Below are positions 44,277 through 53,750 of a stretch of DNA of 64,000 bases, piece by piece. The first letter of the stretch is position 1. The number at the start of each line of letters is the position of its first letter. This DNA comes from JAJFFW01 sp965263375 (GTDB taxonomy: Bacteria; Pseudomonadota; Alphaproteobacteria; Caulobacterales; Parvularculaceae). Position numbers and translations under genes: made by a program. The stretch is taken from the NCBI GenBank assembly GCA_965263375.1, contig OZ253669.1, forward strand, positions 2,356,001 through 2,420,000. Reading direction: 5' to 3'. The notes beneath the pieces were generated by a model. It searched no databases. It saw only the letters and a list, made by a program, of their open reading frames with translations, and had not been told where the DNA came from.

Positions 44277-45473
44277 ATGGAATCCAGTCAAGAGCTTGAA
44301 CAATTTGCGGAAGAAGTGCGCACATTTCTTCGCACTGAACTCACTGATGAATTGCGACGCGAAGGCGAGCGCTGCGCAGGTATCTACGCTGACCAACCCG
44401 TTGCGGTAAAATGGCTGCGCATCCTAAACGAAAAGGGCTGGGCTGTTCCGCACTGGCCGGTTGATTATGGTGGAACAGGTTGGTCGATCGCCAAACAACA
44501 CGTTTTCGCCCGCGAACTTGCGTTTGCGTCTGCGCCTCAAATCTCACCTAACTCTACCCACATGGTTGGTCCCGTGATCATCGGTTTTGGCACAGAAGAG
44601 CAAAAAAGGGACCTTCTACCGCGAATACGGTCCGGCGAAGACTGGTGGGCGCAAGGATATTCGGAACCGGGCGCCGGTTCAGATCTCGCATCACTAAAAT
44701 GCAAGGCCGTGCGCGACGGCGACCATTATGTGCTCAACGGCACGAAAATCTGGACCACTCATGCGCAGTGGTCAAACAAGATGTTCTGTCTTGTACGAAC
44801 CGATTCCTCTGGAAGGCCGCAGCACGGTATTTCATTCCTGCTGCTCGATCTTGATATTCCAGGAATTACGGTGACGCCGATTATCTCAATTTCGGGCGAC
44901 CATGAACTCAACCAGGTTTTCTTCGACGACGTGCGCGTTCCCGCGAGCGGTCTCGTTGGTGAGGAGAATAATGGTTGGTCAATCGCAAAGTATCTTTTGC
45001 AACATGAGCGAGCGGTATCTGGGTTTCCCAATCTTTTTGTCTCTTTGCAGAGGATAAAAAGTGCTGCGCGTGAAGATCTAATGCAAAACGGTATGCCTTT
45101 GATGCAAGATCCCGATTTCAGTCGCCGCGTGTATGAGGCCGAAATTGCGCTCCACACCCTGGAAGCATTGGAACTCACAGCATTTTCGAAGGCAGGTAGC
45201 GGCGAGCCGATTGGCGCCCTTTCATCCGCACTCAAAATTCGCTTTACAGAACTTCGCCAACAAATCAGTGAACTCGGCATGTTAGCGGCCGGCCCATACG
45301 CGCTGCCCTTTCAACCCGAAACACGCCTGCCGGGTTCTGACGCACACCCTGCCGGGCCAGCGTCATTAATGACTTTCGCCGCACAATATCTAAATGACCG
45401 AGCCGCTTCGATCTATGGCGGGTCAAACGAAATTCAACGCAACATCATTGCAAAACAACTGATTGGGTTGTGA
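44277..45473 (+). CDS. Acyl-CoA dehydrogenase family protein
   Basis: This 398-residue dehydrogenase has GWAVPHWPVDYGGTGWS, QGYSEPGAGSDLASLKCKA, the NGTKIWTTHAQ segment and a C-terminal ASIYGGSNEIQRNIIAKQLIGL. The residue before GSNEIQ is Gly rather than Glu, as in many large FadE-type proteins, so the base may lie elsewhere or in a partner. It begins 6 bp after the crotonase stop and ends 31 bp before the carboxylic acid reductase. The pair crotonase-dehydrogenase probably acts on the same acyl-CoA. Confidence 0.9.
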   Translation: MESSQELEQFAEEVRTFLRTELTDELRREGERCAGIYADQPVAVKWLRILNEKGWAVPHWPVDYGGTGWSIAKQHVFARELAFASAPQISPNSTHMVGPVIIGFGTEEQKRDLLPRIRSGEDWWAQGYSEPGAGSDLASLKCKAVRDGDHYVLNGTKIWTTHAQWSNKMFCLVRTDSSGRPQHGISFLLLDLDIPGITVTPIISISGDHELNQVFFDDVRVPASGLVGEENNGWSIAKYLLQHERAVSGFPNLFVSLQRIKSAAREDLMQNGMPLMQDPDFSRRVYEAEIALHTLEALELTAFSKAGSGEPIGALSSALKIRFTELRQQISELGMLAAGPYALPFQPETRLPGSDAHPAGPASLMTFAAQYLNDRAASIYGGSNEIQRNIIAKQLIGL

Positions 45474-45504
45474 TCCTAAATAGCGTTAGGCAGGAGGAAC
45501 TAGA

Positions 45505-48500
45505 ATGACTAATAAACACGCAAAAGTCTCCGCACAGGATTTTAAAAACCGCGTAAAGGAACTCGCTGACGCAGAACCGGCCTTGAAAGCCCTCACGCCT
45601 GATCCATCAGTAGCAGAACCGCTTCGGGATAAAGCGCTATCCATGCTTAAGACGACGGAAGGCCTGCTCTCGGGTTACGCGGATCGCGCGGCGTTGGGAG
45701 AGCGAGCCTATGATGTTGTCGAGGACGGTCAAACCGGCAAATCGATTCGCGCCTACAAGGCGGAATACTCAACTACAACGTATCGTGATCTTCTACACAA
45801 AGGACGCGCTATTGCAATGGCTTGGCGGCGCCATCCAGAATTGCGCATTGATCAAGATTCACTGATTGCACAGATTGGGTTTACAGGGATTGATTTCACT
45901 ATTTTGGATATCGCCTGCGTATTCTCACATATGGTCTCCGTCCCTCTTCAAAGCCAGACATCAAGCTCTGATTTTGAAGCAATTTTTGCCCGAACTAACC
46001 CGTCGGTTCTAGCAGCGACTATTTCAGATATCGTTGCCATGACAGAACAAGCGATCAAGCATGGAGGCATTCAAAACCTAATCGTTTTTGATTTTGATGA
46101 ACGCGTGTCCCAAGAACAAGAAGAACGTACGAAAGCGAAAAACCTCATCGAGCAATCGGGGGCAAAGATTCGTCTTTTATCACTTCAAGAATTGATTGAC
46201 GAAGGCGCTGGCATCGAATGGGAACCGCCAGAACCACATCCATTGGGTTCGAACCGAATGGCTTTAATTCTTCACAGCTCAGGATCCACAGGCAAACCTA
46301 AAGGCGCAGTGTTTAACGAGAAATCCGTGAAAGAAACATTTTGGTGGCCGTCCATTGAAACACATCCAACCGTTTCAATAGGATTTGCACCCCTTAATCA
46401 TGGCTTGGGGCGCGCCTCAGTTGCGCGGGCCTTGGTGTCCGGCGGGACGACCTATTTCACAATGCGCTCAGATCTTTCGACACTGTTTGAAGACATTCGC
46501 CTCGCCCGCCCTACAACCGCCTCGCTTATCCCTCGGGTCATGGACCTTGTTTATCAGTACTTTCAAAAAGAAGTTGCGCGTCGTGTTGCGGAAGGCAATA
46601 GCGATCAGAGCGAAGTTGAAGACATTGTCAAAAAAGAAATGCGTTATACGTACTTGGGCGACCGCCTGAGAGGAATAACTTTCGGATCTGCTCCGACTAC
46701 GCAAAAAGTTACAGACTTTATGGCTGAGTGTTTCGATCTCTTCATGGTTGAGGGATACTCCAATACAGAAGCTGGCGGACACGCAATGGTCCGAAATAAT
46801 AAAGTCCAGCGCCCGCCCGTTATCGAATATCGCCTGCGCGATGTGCCTGAGCTCGGATATTTCACGACAGATAAGCCATATCCGCGCGGCGAGTTTTGTT
46901 TCAAAACAGAAAATATGGTCAAACAGTATTACAATGACCCTGAAGCAACTGCGGATTTATTAGACGAGGACGGTTATTCGTGTACGGGCGATATTGTTGA
47001 AGAAAGAAAACCAGACGAAATATATATTATCGATAGACGCAAAGACGTCATCAAACTTGCGCAAGCCGAATATGTAGCTGTCGGACCATTAGGATCTACC
47101 TTCGAACATGGCAGCACCTCGATATATCAGTCCTACATCTACGGGAATTCGCACCGCTCGTTTTTGCTTGCTGTAATCGTCCCGGATATGGAGGCGGTTA
47201 CGCTCGCTTTGGGGCACGAACCAACACAAGAGGAATTGAAAACACACCTGCGCGCAGAATTGCTAAACGTTGCGAATAGCGAGGAGCTAAAAAGTTTCGA
47301 AGTTCCCCGCGATTTCATCGTCGAGCTTGAACCATTCGGCCAATCTAACGGCTTACTCACGGGCTCCGGCAAACGCTTACGCCCAGCGCTACAGAACAAA
47401 TACAAGGATCAACTAGACGCACTTTACGATGAGATCGAAACCCGCCAAAAACAAGATCTCGCAGCCCTGAAAGACGTTAATTGCAAGCTCTCTACCGCGG
47501 AGAAACTGGTAAAGCTCCTCGAGGCAGATCTTGGCCGTATGGATATAGATCCGGCATCGGATAGTAATTTTGGCGATCTGGGCGGGGACTCACTTGGCGC
47601 GGTTGGTTTAACACTGTTGATCGAAGACATTTTTGGCGTTGAATTGCCCGCCGATATTCTTCTGAGCCCAACGGGAAGCATCCGCAATTGGGCCATGCAT
47701 ATTGATGAAGCGCTGAGAAGCGATAAAAATGCACTGCGAAGCTTCAGCCGCGTGCATGGCGACAACAATGTGCAAACGGTTGACGGAGAAGATCTGATTC
47801 TTGAGAACTTCTTGGAAGCAGAGACAATTGAAGCGGGTTCCAACCTACCGCTCAAGACAGGCGATCCGAAGACTGTCTTTTTAACAGGGGCCAATGGGTT
47901 CTTAGGGCGCATCGTTGCCTTGCAATGGATGGAAGAGTTGGCGCCGCGAGGCGGTAAACTCATTTGCGTGATCAGAGGGCGAGATGACGCCGATGCAAGA
48001 GAACGCTTGGCTTCTGTCTTCAAAGGATACAATCCAGAACTGGAGCAACATTTCGAACAGTTGGCGGAGCGGCATTTAGAAGTTGTCGCTGGTGATCTTT
48101 CTCAAAAATACCTGGGGCTTAGCGAAACTCGATTCAATGAAATTTCCGCCGAAGTCGACCGCATCTCTCATGTCGGCGCCCTTGTTAATCATCGACTAGG
48201 ATATGAACATCTGTTTGGACCCAATGTCGCGGGAACAGCTGAAATTGTGCGAATGGCGATCACAGGCGCAAGAAAGCCCATCGACTTTGTCTCCACGCAA
48301 GCTGTCATTCGTTACTTGAAAGATGGCATCGGCAATGAAGAGAATGCGCCGCTGCAATCAAAAATCGACCTCGTAGATAGCTACGCGATGGGATATGCGG
48401 CCAGCAAATGGGCAGGTGAACATCTTTTAGCGCGCACTCAAGAAATGTGCGCTATTCCTGTCAATGTATTGCGTGGACCGATGATGCTCGCCCACAGCAG

Positions 48501-49074
48501 CTATACCGGTCTCATCAACGAGTCCGATACGCTCACCCGATTGCTAATTAGCGTTGTACTGACTGGTCAGGCGCCTTACTCTTTTTACAAGTTAGACGCA
48601 CAAGGCAAACGACAAAAGGCTCACTATGAAGGGCTTGCGGGAGATGTCGTCGCCGCTGCTGTCATTGCCGTCTCGCGACTAGACCATAATGAACTTTGCA
48701 ACTTCAATGTCTGTAACTTCAATATGGATGACGGGTGTTCTCTCGACACCTTTATCGATGCGATCGAAAGCTATGGATATGACATCCACCGTGTTTCAGA
48801 CCATGCTAAGTGGATCAATCGGTTCCGCGAGCGTTTGCAGAACTTGCCGGATAATCAAAAACAAATGTCAGCCCTAAACATCTTGGGGGCATTTTCTACG
48901 ATCTCGGAGCCCGATCTTGTCGGGCGATCCTGCGATAATTTCAAGACCTTAATGCCCCATCTTAGTACAGGCGAAAAACTGCCAAGCATCGAAGAGGCTT
49001 TCATTCACAAATGCCTAAATGATTTGCAGGTTCTTGGAATGATACCGGCGGCCACTAACGACACATCGCGTTAA
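45505..49074 (+). CDS. car: Carboxylic acid reductase (adenylation-PCP-thioester reductase)
   Basis: This 1189-residue enzyme reduces carboxylic acids to aldehydes using ATP and NADPH. The adenylation domain (about residues 50-640) has HSSGSTGKPKG at 257-267. The carrier domain has the phosphopantetheine site LGGDSLGA with Ser696. The reductase domain has the Rossmann motif GANGFLG at 795-801 and Tyr964-x3-Lys968. The domain order and length match Nocardia/Mycobacterium-type CARs. GCAGGAGGAAC lies upstream of the ATG. The enzyme needs a phosphopantetheinyl transferase, which is not in this window. Its place after acyl-CoA dehydrogenase and crotonase is unusual for a reductive enzyme. Confidence 0.95.
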   Translation: MTNKHAKVSAQDFKNRVKELADAEPALKALTPDPSVAEPLRDKALSMLKTTEGLLSGYADRAALGERAYDVVEDGQTGKSIRAYKAEYSTTTYRDLLHKGRAIAMAWRRHPELRIDQDSLIAQIGFTGIDFTILDIACVFSHMVSVPLQSQTSSSDFEAIFARTNPSVLAATISDIVAMTEQAIKHGGIQNLIVFDFDERVSQEQEERTKAKNLIEQSGAKIRLLSLQELIDEGAGIEWEPPEPHPLGSNRMALILHSSGSTGKPKGAVFNEKSVKETFWWPSIETHPTVSIGFAPLNHGLGRASVARALVSGGTTYFTMRSDLSTLFEDIRLARPTTASLIPRVMDLVYQYFQKEVARRVAEGNSDQSEVEDIVKKEMRYTYLGDRLRGITFGSAPTTQKVTDFMAECFDLFMVEGYSNTEAGGHAMVRNNKVQRPPVIEYRLRDVPELGYFTTDKPYPRGEFCFKTENMVKQYYNDPEATADLLDEDGYSCTGDIVEERKPDEIYIIDRRKDVIKLAQAEYVAVGPLGSTFEHGSTSIYQSYIYGNSHRSFLLAVIVPDMEAVTLALGHEPTQEELKTHLRAELLNVANSEELKSFEVPRDFIVELEPFGQSNGLLTGSGKRLRPALQNKYKDQLDALYDEIETRQKQDLAALKDVNCKLSTAEKLVKLLEADLGRMDIDPASDSNFGDLGGDSLGAVGLTLLIEDIFGVELPADILLSPTGSIRNWAMHIDEALRSDKNALRSFSRVHGDNNVQTVDGEDLILENFLEAETIEAGSNLPLKTGDPKTVFLTGANGFLGRIVALQWMEELAPRGGKLICVIRGRDDADARERLASVFKGYNPELEQHFEQLAERHLEVVAGDLSQKYLGLSETRFNEISAEVDRISHVGALVNHRLGYEHLFGPNVAGTAEIVRMAITGARKPIDFVSTQAVIRYLKDGIGNEENAPLQSKIDLVDSYAMGYAASKWAGEHLLARTQEMCAIPVNVLRGPMMLAHSSYTGLINESDTLTRLLISVVLTGQAPYSFYKLDAQGKRQKAHYEGLAGDVVAAAVIAVSRLDHNELCNFNVCNFNMDDGCSLDTFIDAIESYGYDIHRVSDHAKWINRFRERLQNLPDNQKQMSALNILGAFSTISEPDLVGRSCDNFKTLMPHLSTGEKLPSIEEAFIHKCLNDLQVLGMIPAATNDTSR

Positions 49075-49304
49075 CAACGTGAAACCAATACTACTGATAT
49101 AGAAATAGCAAAGTGACAAACTCCGCGATTTCACAATATCGATGAAGATCACGCGAAGCGGGTATGGGATAGCTCAGCTGACCTTGTGGCGCTTAAATAG
49201 AATAATTGTTGTTTTTGTCCAAAAGAAACAACTTAAAAAATTGCGCTTGCCCGCTGAACGCGATCACGTCGGGGCATCATAATGCATCGTAAAAAGGGCC
49301 AGGA

Positions 49305-50561
49305 ATGTTTCGCAATTTTTTCTACGGGTGGGTCATTGTTGGCGCGGCGGTCATTGTCGGTTTTTTAACGACCGGTTTAAACGGCTACGCCAACGGGATT
49401 TTGCTCCCGCATTTAGCAGATACACTAGCCAATGGAAGTCGAGGTCAAATTTCCATTGGCATCTCAATCGCCTCGATCTTTTCAGCCCTCGTTGCACCCT
49501 TTATCGGTAGATATGCGGATAATAATTCCCCACGCAAAGTTTTGTTTATCGGCGCGGTTCTGATCGTCATTTCTTATATCGGAATAGCGAATTCTCACAA
49601 GCTCTGGCACTACTATGTCTCCATGGGCATTATTTTCAGCGTAGGGGTAACCTGCGCTGGCCCGACCGTTCGCAGCCTTGTCGTTTCGCTCTGGTTTGAA
49701 CGATGGCGCGGACGCGCACTCGGGATTTCTGTCATGGGCGCCTCCCTTGCGGGCGTCTTATTGCCACTTATACTGAACGAACTCGTTAATGATCTTGGTT
49801 GGCGCACCACCGTTTATATTTGCGCCATAACCGTCGCCAGCATACTTCTTCCAACAATTTATTTTGTGATAAAAGATCAACCTCACGACATTGGCGAGGT
49901 TCGCGACGGTCATAAGAATGCACTCTCCGCTGACGTGATCAGTGAATCCGATCGAGCAGATGATCACACAGAGGTGACATGGTCCAGCATGCTCCAGAAT
50001 AAGTCGTTTTGGGCTATCGGGCTCATCTTCGGACCGATGACCTGTGTATATATCGCAATTTCCGTTCATTTGTTCGGTCATGCGACAAGTTCAGGTCTCC
50101 AATCTGGACAGGCCGCGCTCGTTCTTTCGGCAATGGCTTTCTTGTCTGTATTGGGCAAACCGTTTATGGGCGTGTTGGCCGATTATGTCGGCGCCCGAAT
50201 TACGATTTGGGCGTCACTACTGTTACAGTGCGTCGGGCTCCTTGCTTTCACGATGTCCTCTGAACTATGGCACTTCTTGATTGCGGCATCCTTTCACGGG
50301 CTGGGTTATGCGGCGATGTCAGCGATGCGCACATTTGCTCTTTCGACCAGCATCGGAACGCGTTCGCTTGGATCGTCAGTTGGATTGTTGAAGTGGCTAG
50401 AATTACCATTTGCGGCGAGCGCATCACCACTCGCAGGCTTCGTTTATGATGCGACGGGGAGTTATGATGCCGCTTTTCTTGTTTTCGCTAGCTTATTGCT
50501 TGTCGCGTGCCTCGGGCCGTTCTTCATCCGCGACGGTCGAATTCGCAACACAGCCCCTTAA
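49305..50561 (+). CDS. MFS transporter, monocarboxylate/OFA-like
   Basis: This 418-residue protein has about 12 hydrophobic segments. FFYGWVIVGAAVIVGFLTTG at the start and GPTVRSLVVSLWFERWRGRALGIS after helix four resemble the monocarboxylate/oxalate-formate antiporter branch of MFS. It follows the carboxylic acid reductase by 230 bp and may be on its own transcript. A half operator-like site (ATCACGTCGG at 49263) lies 30 bp before it. It probably moves an organic acid; the substrate is unknown. Confidence 0.88.
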   Translation: MFRNFFYGWVIVGAAVIVGFLTTGLNGYANGILLPHLADTLANGSRGQISIGISIASIFSALVAPFIGRYADNNSPRKVLFIGAVLIVISYIGIANSHKLWHYYVSMGIIFSVGVTCAGPTVRSLVVSLWFERWRGRALGISVMGASLAGVLLPLILNELVNDLGWRTTVYICAITVASILLPTIYFVIKDQPHDIGEVRDGHKNALSADVISESDRADDHTEVTWSSMLQNKSFWAIGLIFGPMTCVYIAISVHLFGHATSSGLQSGQAALVLSAMAFLSVLGKPFMGVLADYVGARITIWASLLLQCVGLLAFTMSSELWHFLIAASFHGLGYAAMSAMRTFALSTSIGTRSLGSSVGLLKWLELPFAASASPLAGFVYDATGSYDAAFLVFASLLLVACLGPFFIRDGRIRNTAP

Positions 50562-50887
50562 CACACATCATATGCCCCCTTCCGAATAAATCCACAGACT
50601 TAGTTCTAGGGCTATAGATTTCTTTGTTAATAGACTGCTTCGCTAAAACCGAATGGTTTTCGATTTCTATCGCGGTGTGCATCAACATTGTCGAAACAAC
50701 ATTCAGCGCGATCGCCTAAACACGTTATGATCAAACGCATGTCCAACGTAGTGCATGCCGCCCTGAATAATTGGAAGCTCGATTCTAAATAGTTCTGTGA
50801 TACGTATTTTCAAAACCATTTAATTTCCCGGAGATGATTAATCGGTGATTGCCACCCAGCGATTGGTTAGAAAGCCTATTGTGCAAG

Positions 50888-50907
50888 TTGATCACATATA
50901 CGATCAA
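50888..50907. promoter_or_regulatory. Candidate operator B
   Basis: TTGATCACATATACGATCAA has perfect 6-bp arms TTGATC/GATCAA with an 8-base spacer. The left half matches the other sites closely. It lies 124-143 bp before the 2Fe-2S subunit start. Confidence 0.45.
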
Positions 50908-50970
50908 TCATAAATATGCTTGCAACGATTGCCTATCTCGCCCCGTTTGATTTGTAACTTACACAATTAT

Positions 50971-50992
50971 CTGTTGCAGGCATTTGCAGCAG
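50971..50992. promoter_or_regulatory. Imperfect inverted repeat near the 2Fe-2S subunit start
   Basis: CTGTTGCA and TGCAGCAG pair with one mismatch around GGCATT. It lies 39 bp before the ATG, a position suiting a repressor operator or an RNA hairpin in the leader. It does not match the ATCA-N6-TGAT motif. Confidence 0.3.
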
Positions 50993-51030
50993 CCATTACT
51001 TTTTGAAGCGGATCTTAGGAGTTTTCCAGC

Positions 51031-51492
51031 ATGAAACTATCCGTAAATGGCGTCGATCATGAAGTCGATGTCGAAGACGATATGCCGCTGCTTTGGGTAT
51101 TGCGAGATGAACTTGGTGTAAAAGGCCCCAAATATGGCTGTGGCATAGCCCAATGCGGCGCATGCACTGTACATCTTAATGGGCTCGCCGTGCGATCATG
51201 CTCTATAAAAGCCAAGCACGCTGATGGCGGCGACGTTACAACGATAGAAGGGCTTGGCACGCCTGATGCTCTTCACGCCGTACAGGAAGCCTGGATCGAA
51301 CATCAGGTGGCGCAGTGTGGGTACTGTCAATCCGGCCAAATCATGTCCGCGGCCTCGTTCCTTCTAATGAATCCAACGCCAACGGATGAACAAATCGATC
51401 AAGCAATGTCCGCCAACCTGTGTCGTTGCGGAACTTATTCCAGAATTCGTGCGGCCGTAAAGACGGCTGCGACAAAGCTGGCGGGGGCGTAA
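51031..51492 (+). CDS. (2Fe-2S)-binding small subunit of molybdenum hydroxylase (IorA-like)
   Basis: This 153-residue protein has a plant-type 2Fe-2S site (Cys37, Cys42, Cys45, Cys57) and a second all-helical 2Fe-2S site (Cys96, Cys99, Cys131, Cys133 in CGYCQSGQ and CRCGTY). This is the small subunit of xanthine-oxidase-family hydroxylases such as isoquinoline 1-oxidoreductase IorA. It has no signal sequence and is probably exported with its Tat-targeted partner. It starts after GGAG and is followed 4 bp later by the large subunit. Confidence 0.93.
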   Translation: MKLSVNGVDHEVDVEDDMPLLWVLRDELGVKGPKYGCGIAQCGACTVHLNGLAVRSCSIKAKHADGGDVTTIEGLGTPDALHAVQEAWIEHQVAQCGYCQSGQIMSAASFLLMNPTPTDEQIDQAMSANLCRCGTYSRIRAAVKTAATKLAGA

Positions 51493-51496
51493 AATT

Positions 51497-53740
51497 ATGA
51501 GTGTTGCAAAGATTGCCCGCAGAACCTTTCTTGTTGGCTCAATCGCCGTCGCTGGCGGCGTCGCTTTTGGTTACTATTCGGTCCGCAAGCCACACCCAAA
51601 TCCTCTCGCAGATGACCTTGCTGATGGCGAAGCGACTTTTAATCCGTGGGTCAAGATTTCAAAAGATGCAATCACACTTATTACACCGCACACGGATATT
51701 GGACAGGGCGCTTACTCAGTGCAAGCGGCGCTTATCGCAGAAGAACTTGACCTAGAGTTCGACCAATTCTTGGTATCACCGGGTGAGCCGGCGCCCGCTT
51801 ATTATAACACGGCCTTTGCCGATGAGGGCGTTCCGTTTCGTTCAGATGATCGAAGCTTCCAGGCCGAGTTGATGCGGGGGGCGATGGGCGCTTTTATCAA
51901 AATGCTTGGCCTTCAGGGCACGGGCGGCTCATCGACGGTGCCTGATTCCTTTGAAAAACTGCGCCTTGCCGGTGCAGTCGCTCGCGAAACACTGAAAAAA
52001 GCCGCTGCCAAAAAATTCAAAGTTGGGATGGACGAGCTTACAACGAAGAGCGGCGCCGTCATTCTGCCTGATGGCTCTGCAGTGCCCTATACAGCGCTCG
52101 CCGAAGCGGCTGCGAAAATTAACCCCGTTAAAAACGTTCCTCTGCGAGAGCCAAGTGAATGGCGCCTCATAGGCAAGCCAATGGAGCGCCTTGACATCGT
52201 TTCGAAATCGACAGGCACGGCGGTTTACGGCATCGATCTTCAATTTGACGATATGTTGTATGCAACGGTAAAACGAAACCCGCGCCAGGGCGGCGCGGTC
52301 AATGGATATGACGCGTCAAAAGCTGAAGCGATGCCAGGCGTAAAAAAGATCATTCCGGTTACCGGAGGCGTCGCTGTCATCGCAAACAATAGCTGGCGCG
52401 CTTTTAAGGCAGCGGAGGCGATTGAGCTCGATTGGGGGCCAGCACCCTATCCGGCGGAACAAGCCGACCACTGGGTTTCAATCGAGAATTCCTTCTCGGA
52501 TGACTTCTTTGATAAAACCTGGCGTGATGATGGCGATGTTGAGCGAGCTTTCGCCAACGCCGATGAGGTATTTGAAGCGGAGTATAGAGCGCCATATGTC
52601 GCTCACGCGCCCCTTGAGCCGTTGTCCGCCGTGATCAAGGTCGAAGAGGACCAAGTTAATATCTGGACGTGTAGCCAATTCCCGATCCTGCTTGAACAGA
52701 ACGTGGCGGCGATCACAGGCGTCGATATCGAGAATGTTCACCTCCACAATTGGCTCGCCGGCGGCAGCTTTGGTCATCGCCTTGAAGACGAGCAGGCGAA
52801 ACTCGCCGCAGAAATCGGGAAGGCCTTTAAGGGGACGCCGATCAAATTGACCTATAGCCGTGAAGAAGATTTCGCTCACGACTTCCCAAGGCAATTATCG
52901 ATTGGACGTGTCCGCGGCATTGCCGCCAACGGCAAGATTGACGCCATTGAATTGAACATCGCATCGGCGTCAACGAACGAATCCCAATTTAGCCGCCAAC
53001 CCATCACGCCCCCAGACGGACCAGACAGTCAAATTCCAGCGGGCGCCTGGAACCAACCATTCGCTGTTCCTAATTTTCGGATGACGGCCTATAAAGCGCC
53101 AATCACAGCGCCAATCAGCTCATGGCGCTCTGTCGGCGCATCAAGCTCTGGTTTTATCGCCGCGTGTGGCTTTGACGAACTAATTCATGCAGCTGGCGCA
53201 GACCCGCTTGAAGAACTTCTGCGTCTTGCAGATAACGATATTGCGCGAAAAGTTCTAGAGGCCGTTGGCGACATGTCGAATTGGGGTGCGGCGCTCGCAC
53301 CGGAACGTGGCCGCGGTCTTGCTTTCGTCACCTCCTTTGGTGTTCCGACAGCGGAAGTCATAGAAGTAACTAATACGGATGCAGGTATTAAAATCGACAA
53401 AGTCTTCGTCTCCGCCGAGGTCGGAAAAGTTATCGACCCGATCAATTTCGAGAACAACGTTCAAGGCGGTGTGGTTTGGGCGCTTGGACATGCCATAAAT
53501 TGCGAAATCACCTATTCCGACGGCATGGTGCAACAATCAAATTACCATCAACATGAAGGCATGCGGCTTTATCAGTGTCCAGAGATTGTTGTTAAAGGAC
53601 TTGAAAATGGCGACGCTGTTAGAGGCATTGGAGAGCCGCCTGTGCCGCCAGCGGCGGCGGCACTCGCCAATGCAATTTTTGACGCTACGGGGCAGCGGAT
53701 TCGTGAAATGCCGTTCAATAAACACATCAGTTTCGTCTAG
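51497..53740 (+). CDS. Molybdopterin-binding large subunit of xanthine-dehydrogenase family (IorB-like), Tat-exported
   Basis: This 747-residue protein is the molybdenum-cofactor subunit of an aldehyde/isoquinoline-type hydroxylase. The N-terminus has the twin-arginine signal ARRTFLVGS followed by a hydrophobic segment (residues about 8-27), so the complex works outside the cytoplasmic membrane. The active-site Glu713 lies in GEPPVPPAAAA near the C-terminus. It is 4 bp after the 2Fe-2S subunit and 10 bp before the cytochrome c gene, which probably takes its electrons. It may oxidise aldehydes or hydroxylate an N-heterocycle; the substrate cannot be read here. Confidence 0.93.
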   Translation: MSVAKIARRTFLVGSIAVAGGVAFGYYSVRKPHPNPLADDLADGEATFNPWVKISKDAITLITPHTDIGQGAYSVQAALIAEELDLEFDQFLVSPGEPAPAYYNTAFADEGVPFRSDDRSFQAELMRGAMGAFIKMLGLQGTGGSSTVPDSFEKLRLAGAVARETLKKAAAKKFKVGMDELTTKSGAVILPDGSAVPYTALAEAAAKINPVKNVPLREPSEWRLIGKPMERLDIVSKSTGTAVYGIDLQFDDMLYATVKRNPRQGGAVNGYDASKAEAMPGVKKIIPVTGGVAVIANNSWRAFKAAEAIELDWGPAPYPAEQADHWVSIENSFSDDFFDKTWRDDGDVERAFANADEVFEAEYRAPYVAHAPLEPLSAVIKVEEDQVNIWTCSQFPILLEQNVAAITGVDIENVHLHNWLAGGSFGHRLEDEQAKLAAEIGKAFKGTPIKLTYSREEDFAHDFPRQLSIGRVRGIAANGKIDAIELNIASASTNESQFSRQPITPPDGPDSQIPAGAWNQPFAVPNFRMTAYKAPITAPISSWRSVGASSSGFIAACGFDELIHAAGADPLEELLRLADNDIARKVLEAVGDMSNWGAALAPERGRGLAFVTSFGVPTAEVIEVTNTDAGIKIDKVFVSAEVGKVIDPINFENNVQGGVVWALGHAINCEITYSDGMVQQSNYHQHEGMRLYQCPEIVVKGLENGDAVRGIGEPPVPPAAAALANAIFDATGQRIREMPFNKHISFV

Positions 53741-53750
53741 GGGGCATCGA

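Larger units (their letters stand above)
50562..51030. other. Intergenic region upstream of the molybdenum hydroxylase operon
   Basis: This 470-bp region is AT-rich and contains no recognisable gene. Two inverted repeats stand out: the 20-bp palindrome at 50888-50907 and a 22-bp imperfect one at 50971-50992, 39-60 bp before the first ATG. A GGAG ribosome binding site precedes the ATG at 51031. Confidence 0.6.

Noticed and set aside
49263..49276. Additional full operator copy before the MFS gene
   Set aside because: Only the left half (ATCACGTCGG) matches; the right arm reads GGCA, so it is at best a half site.
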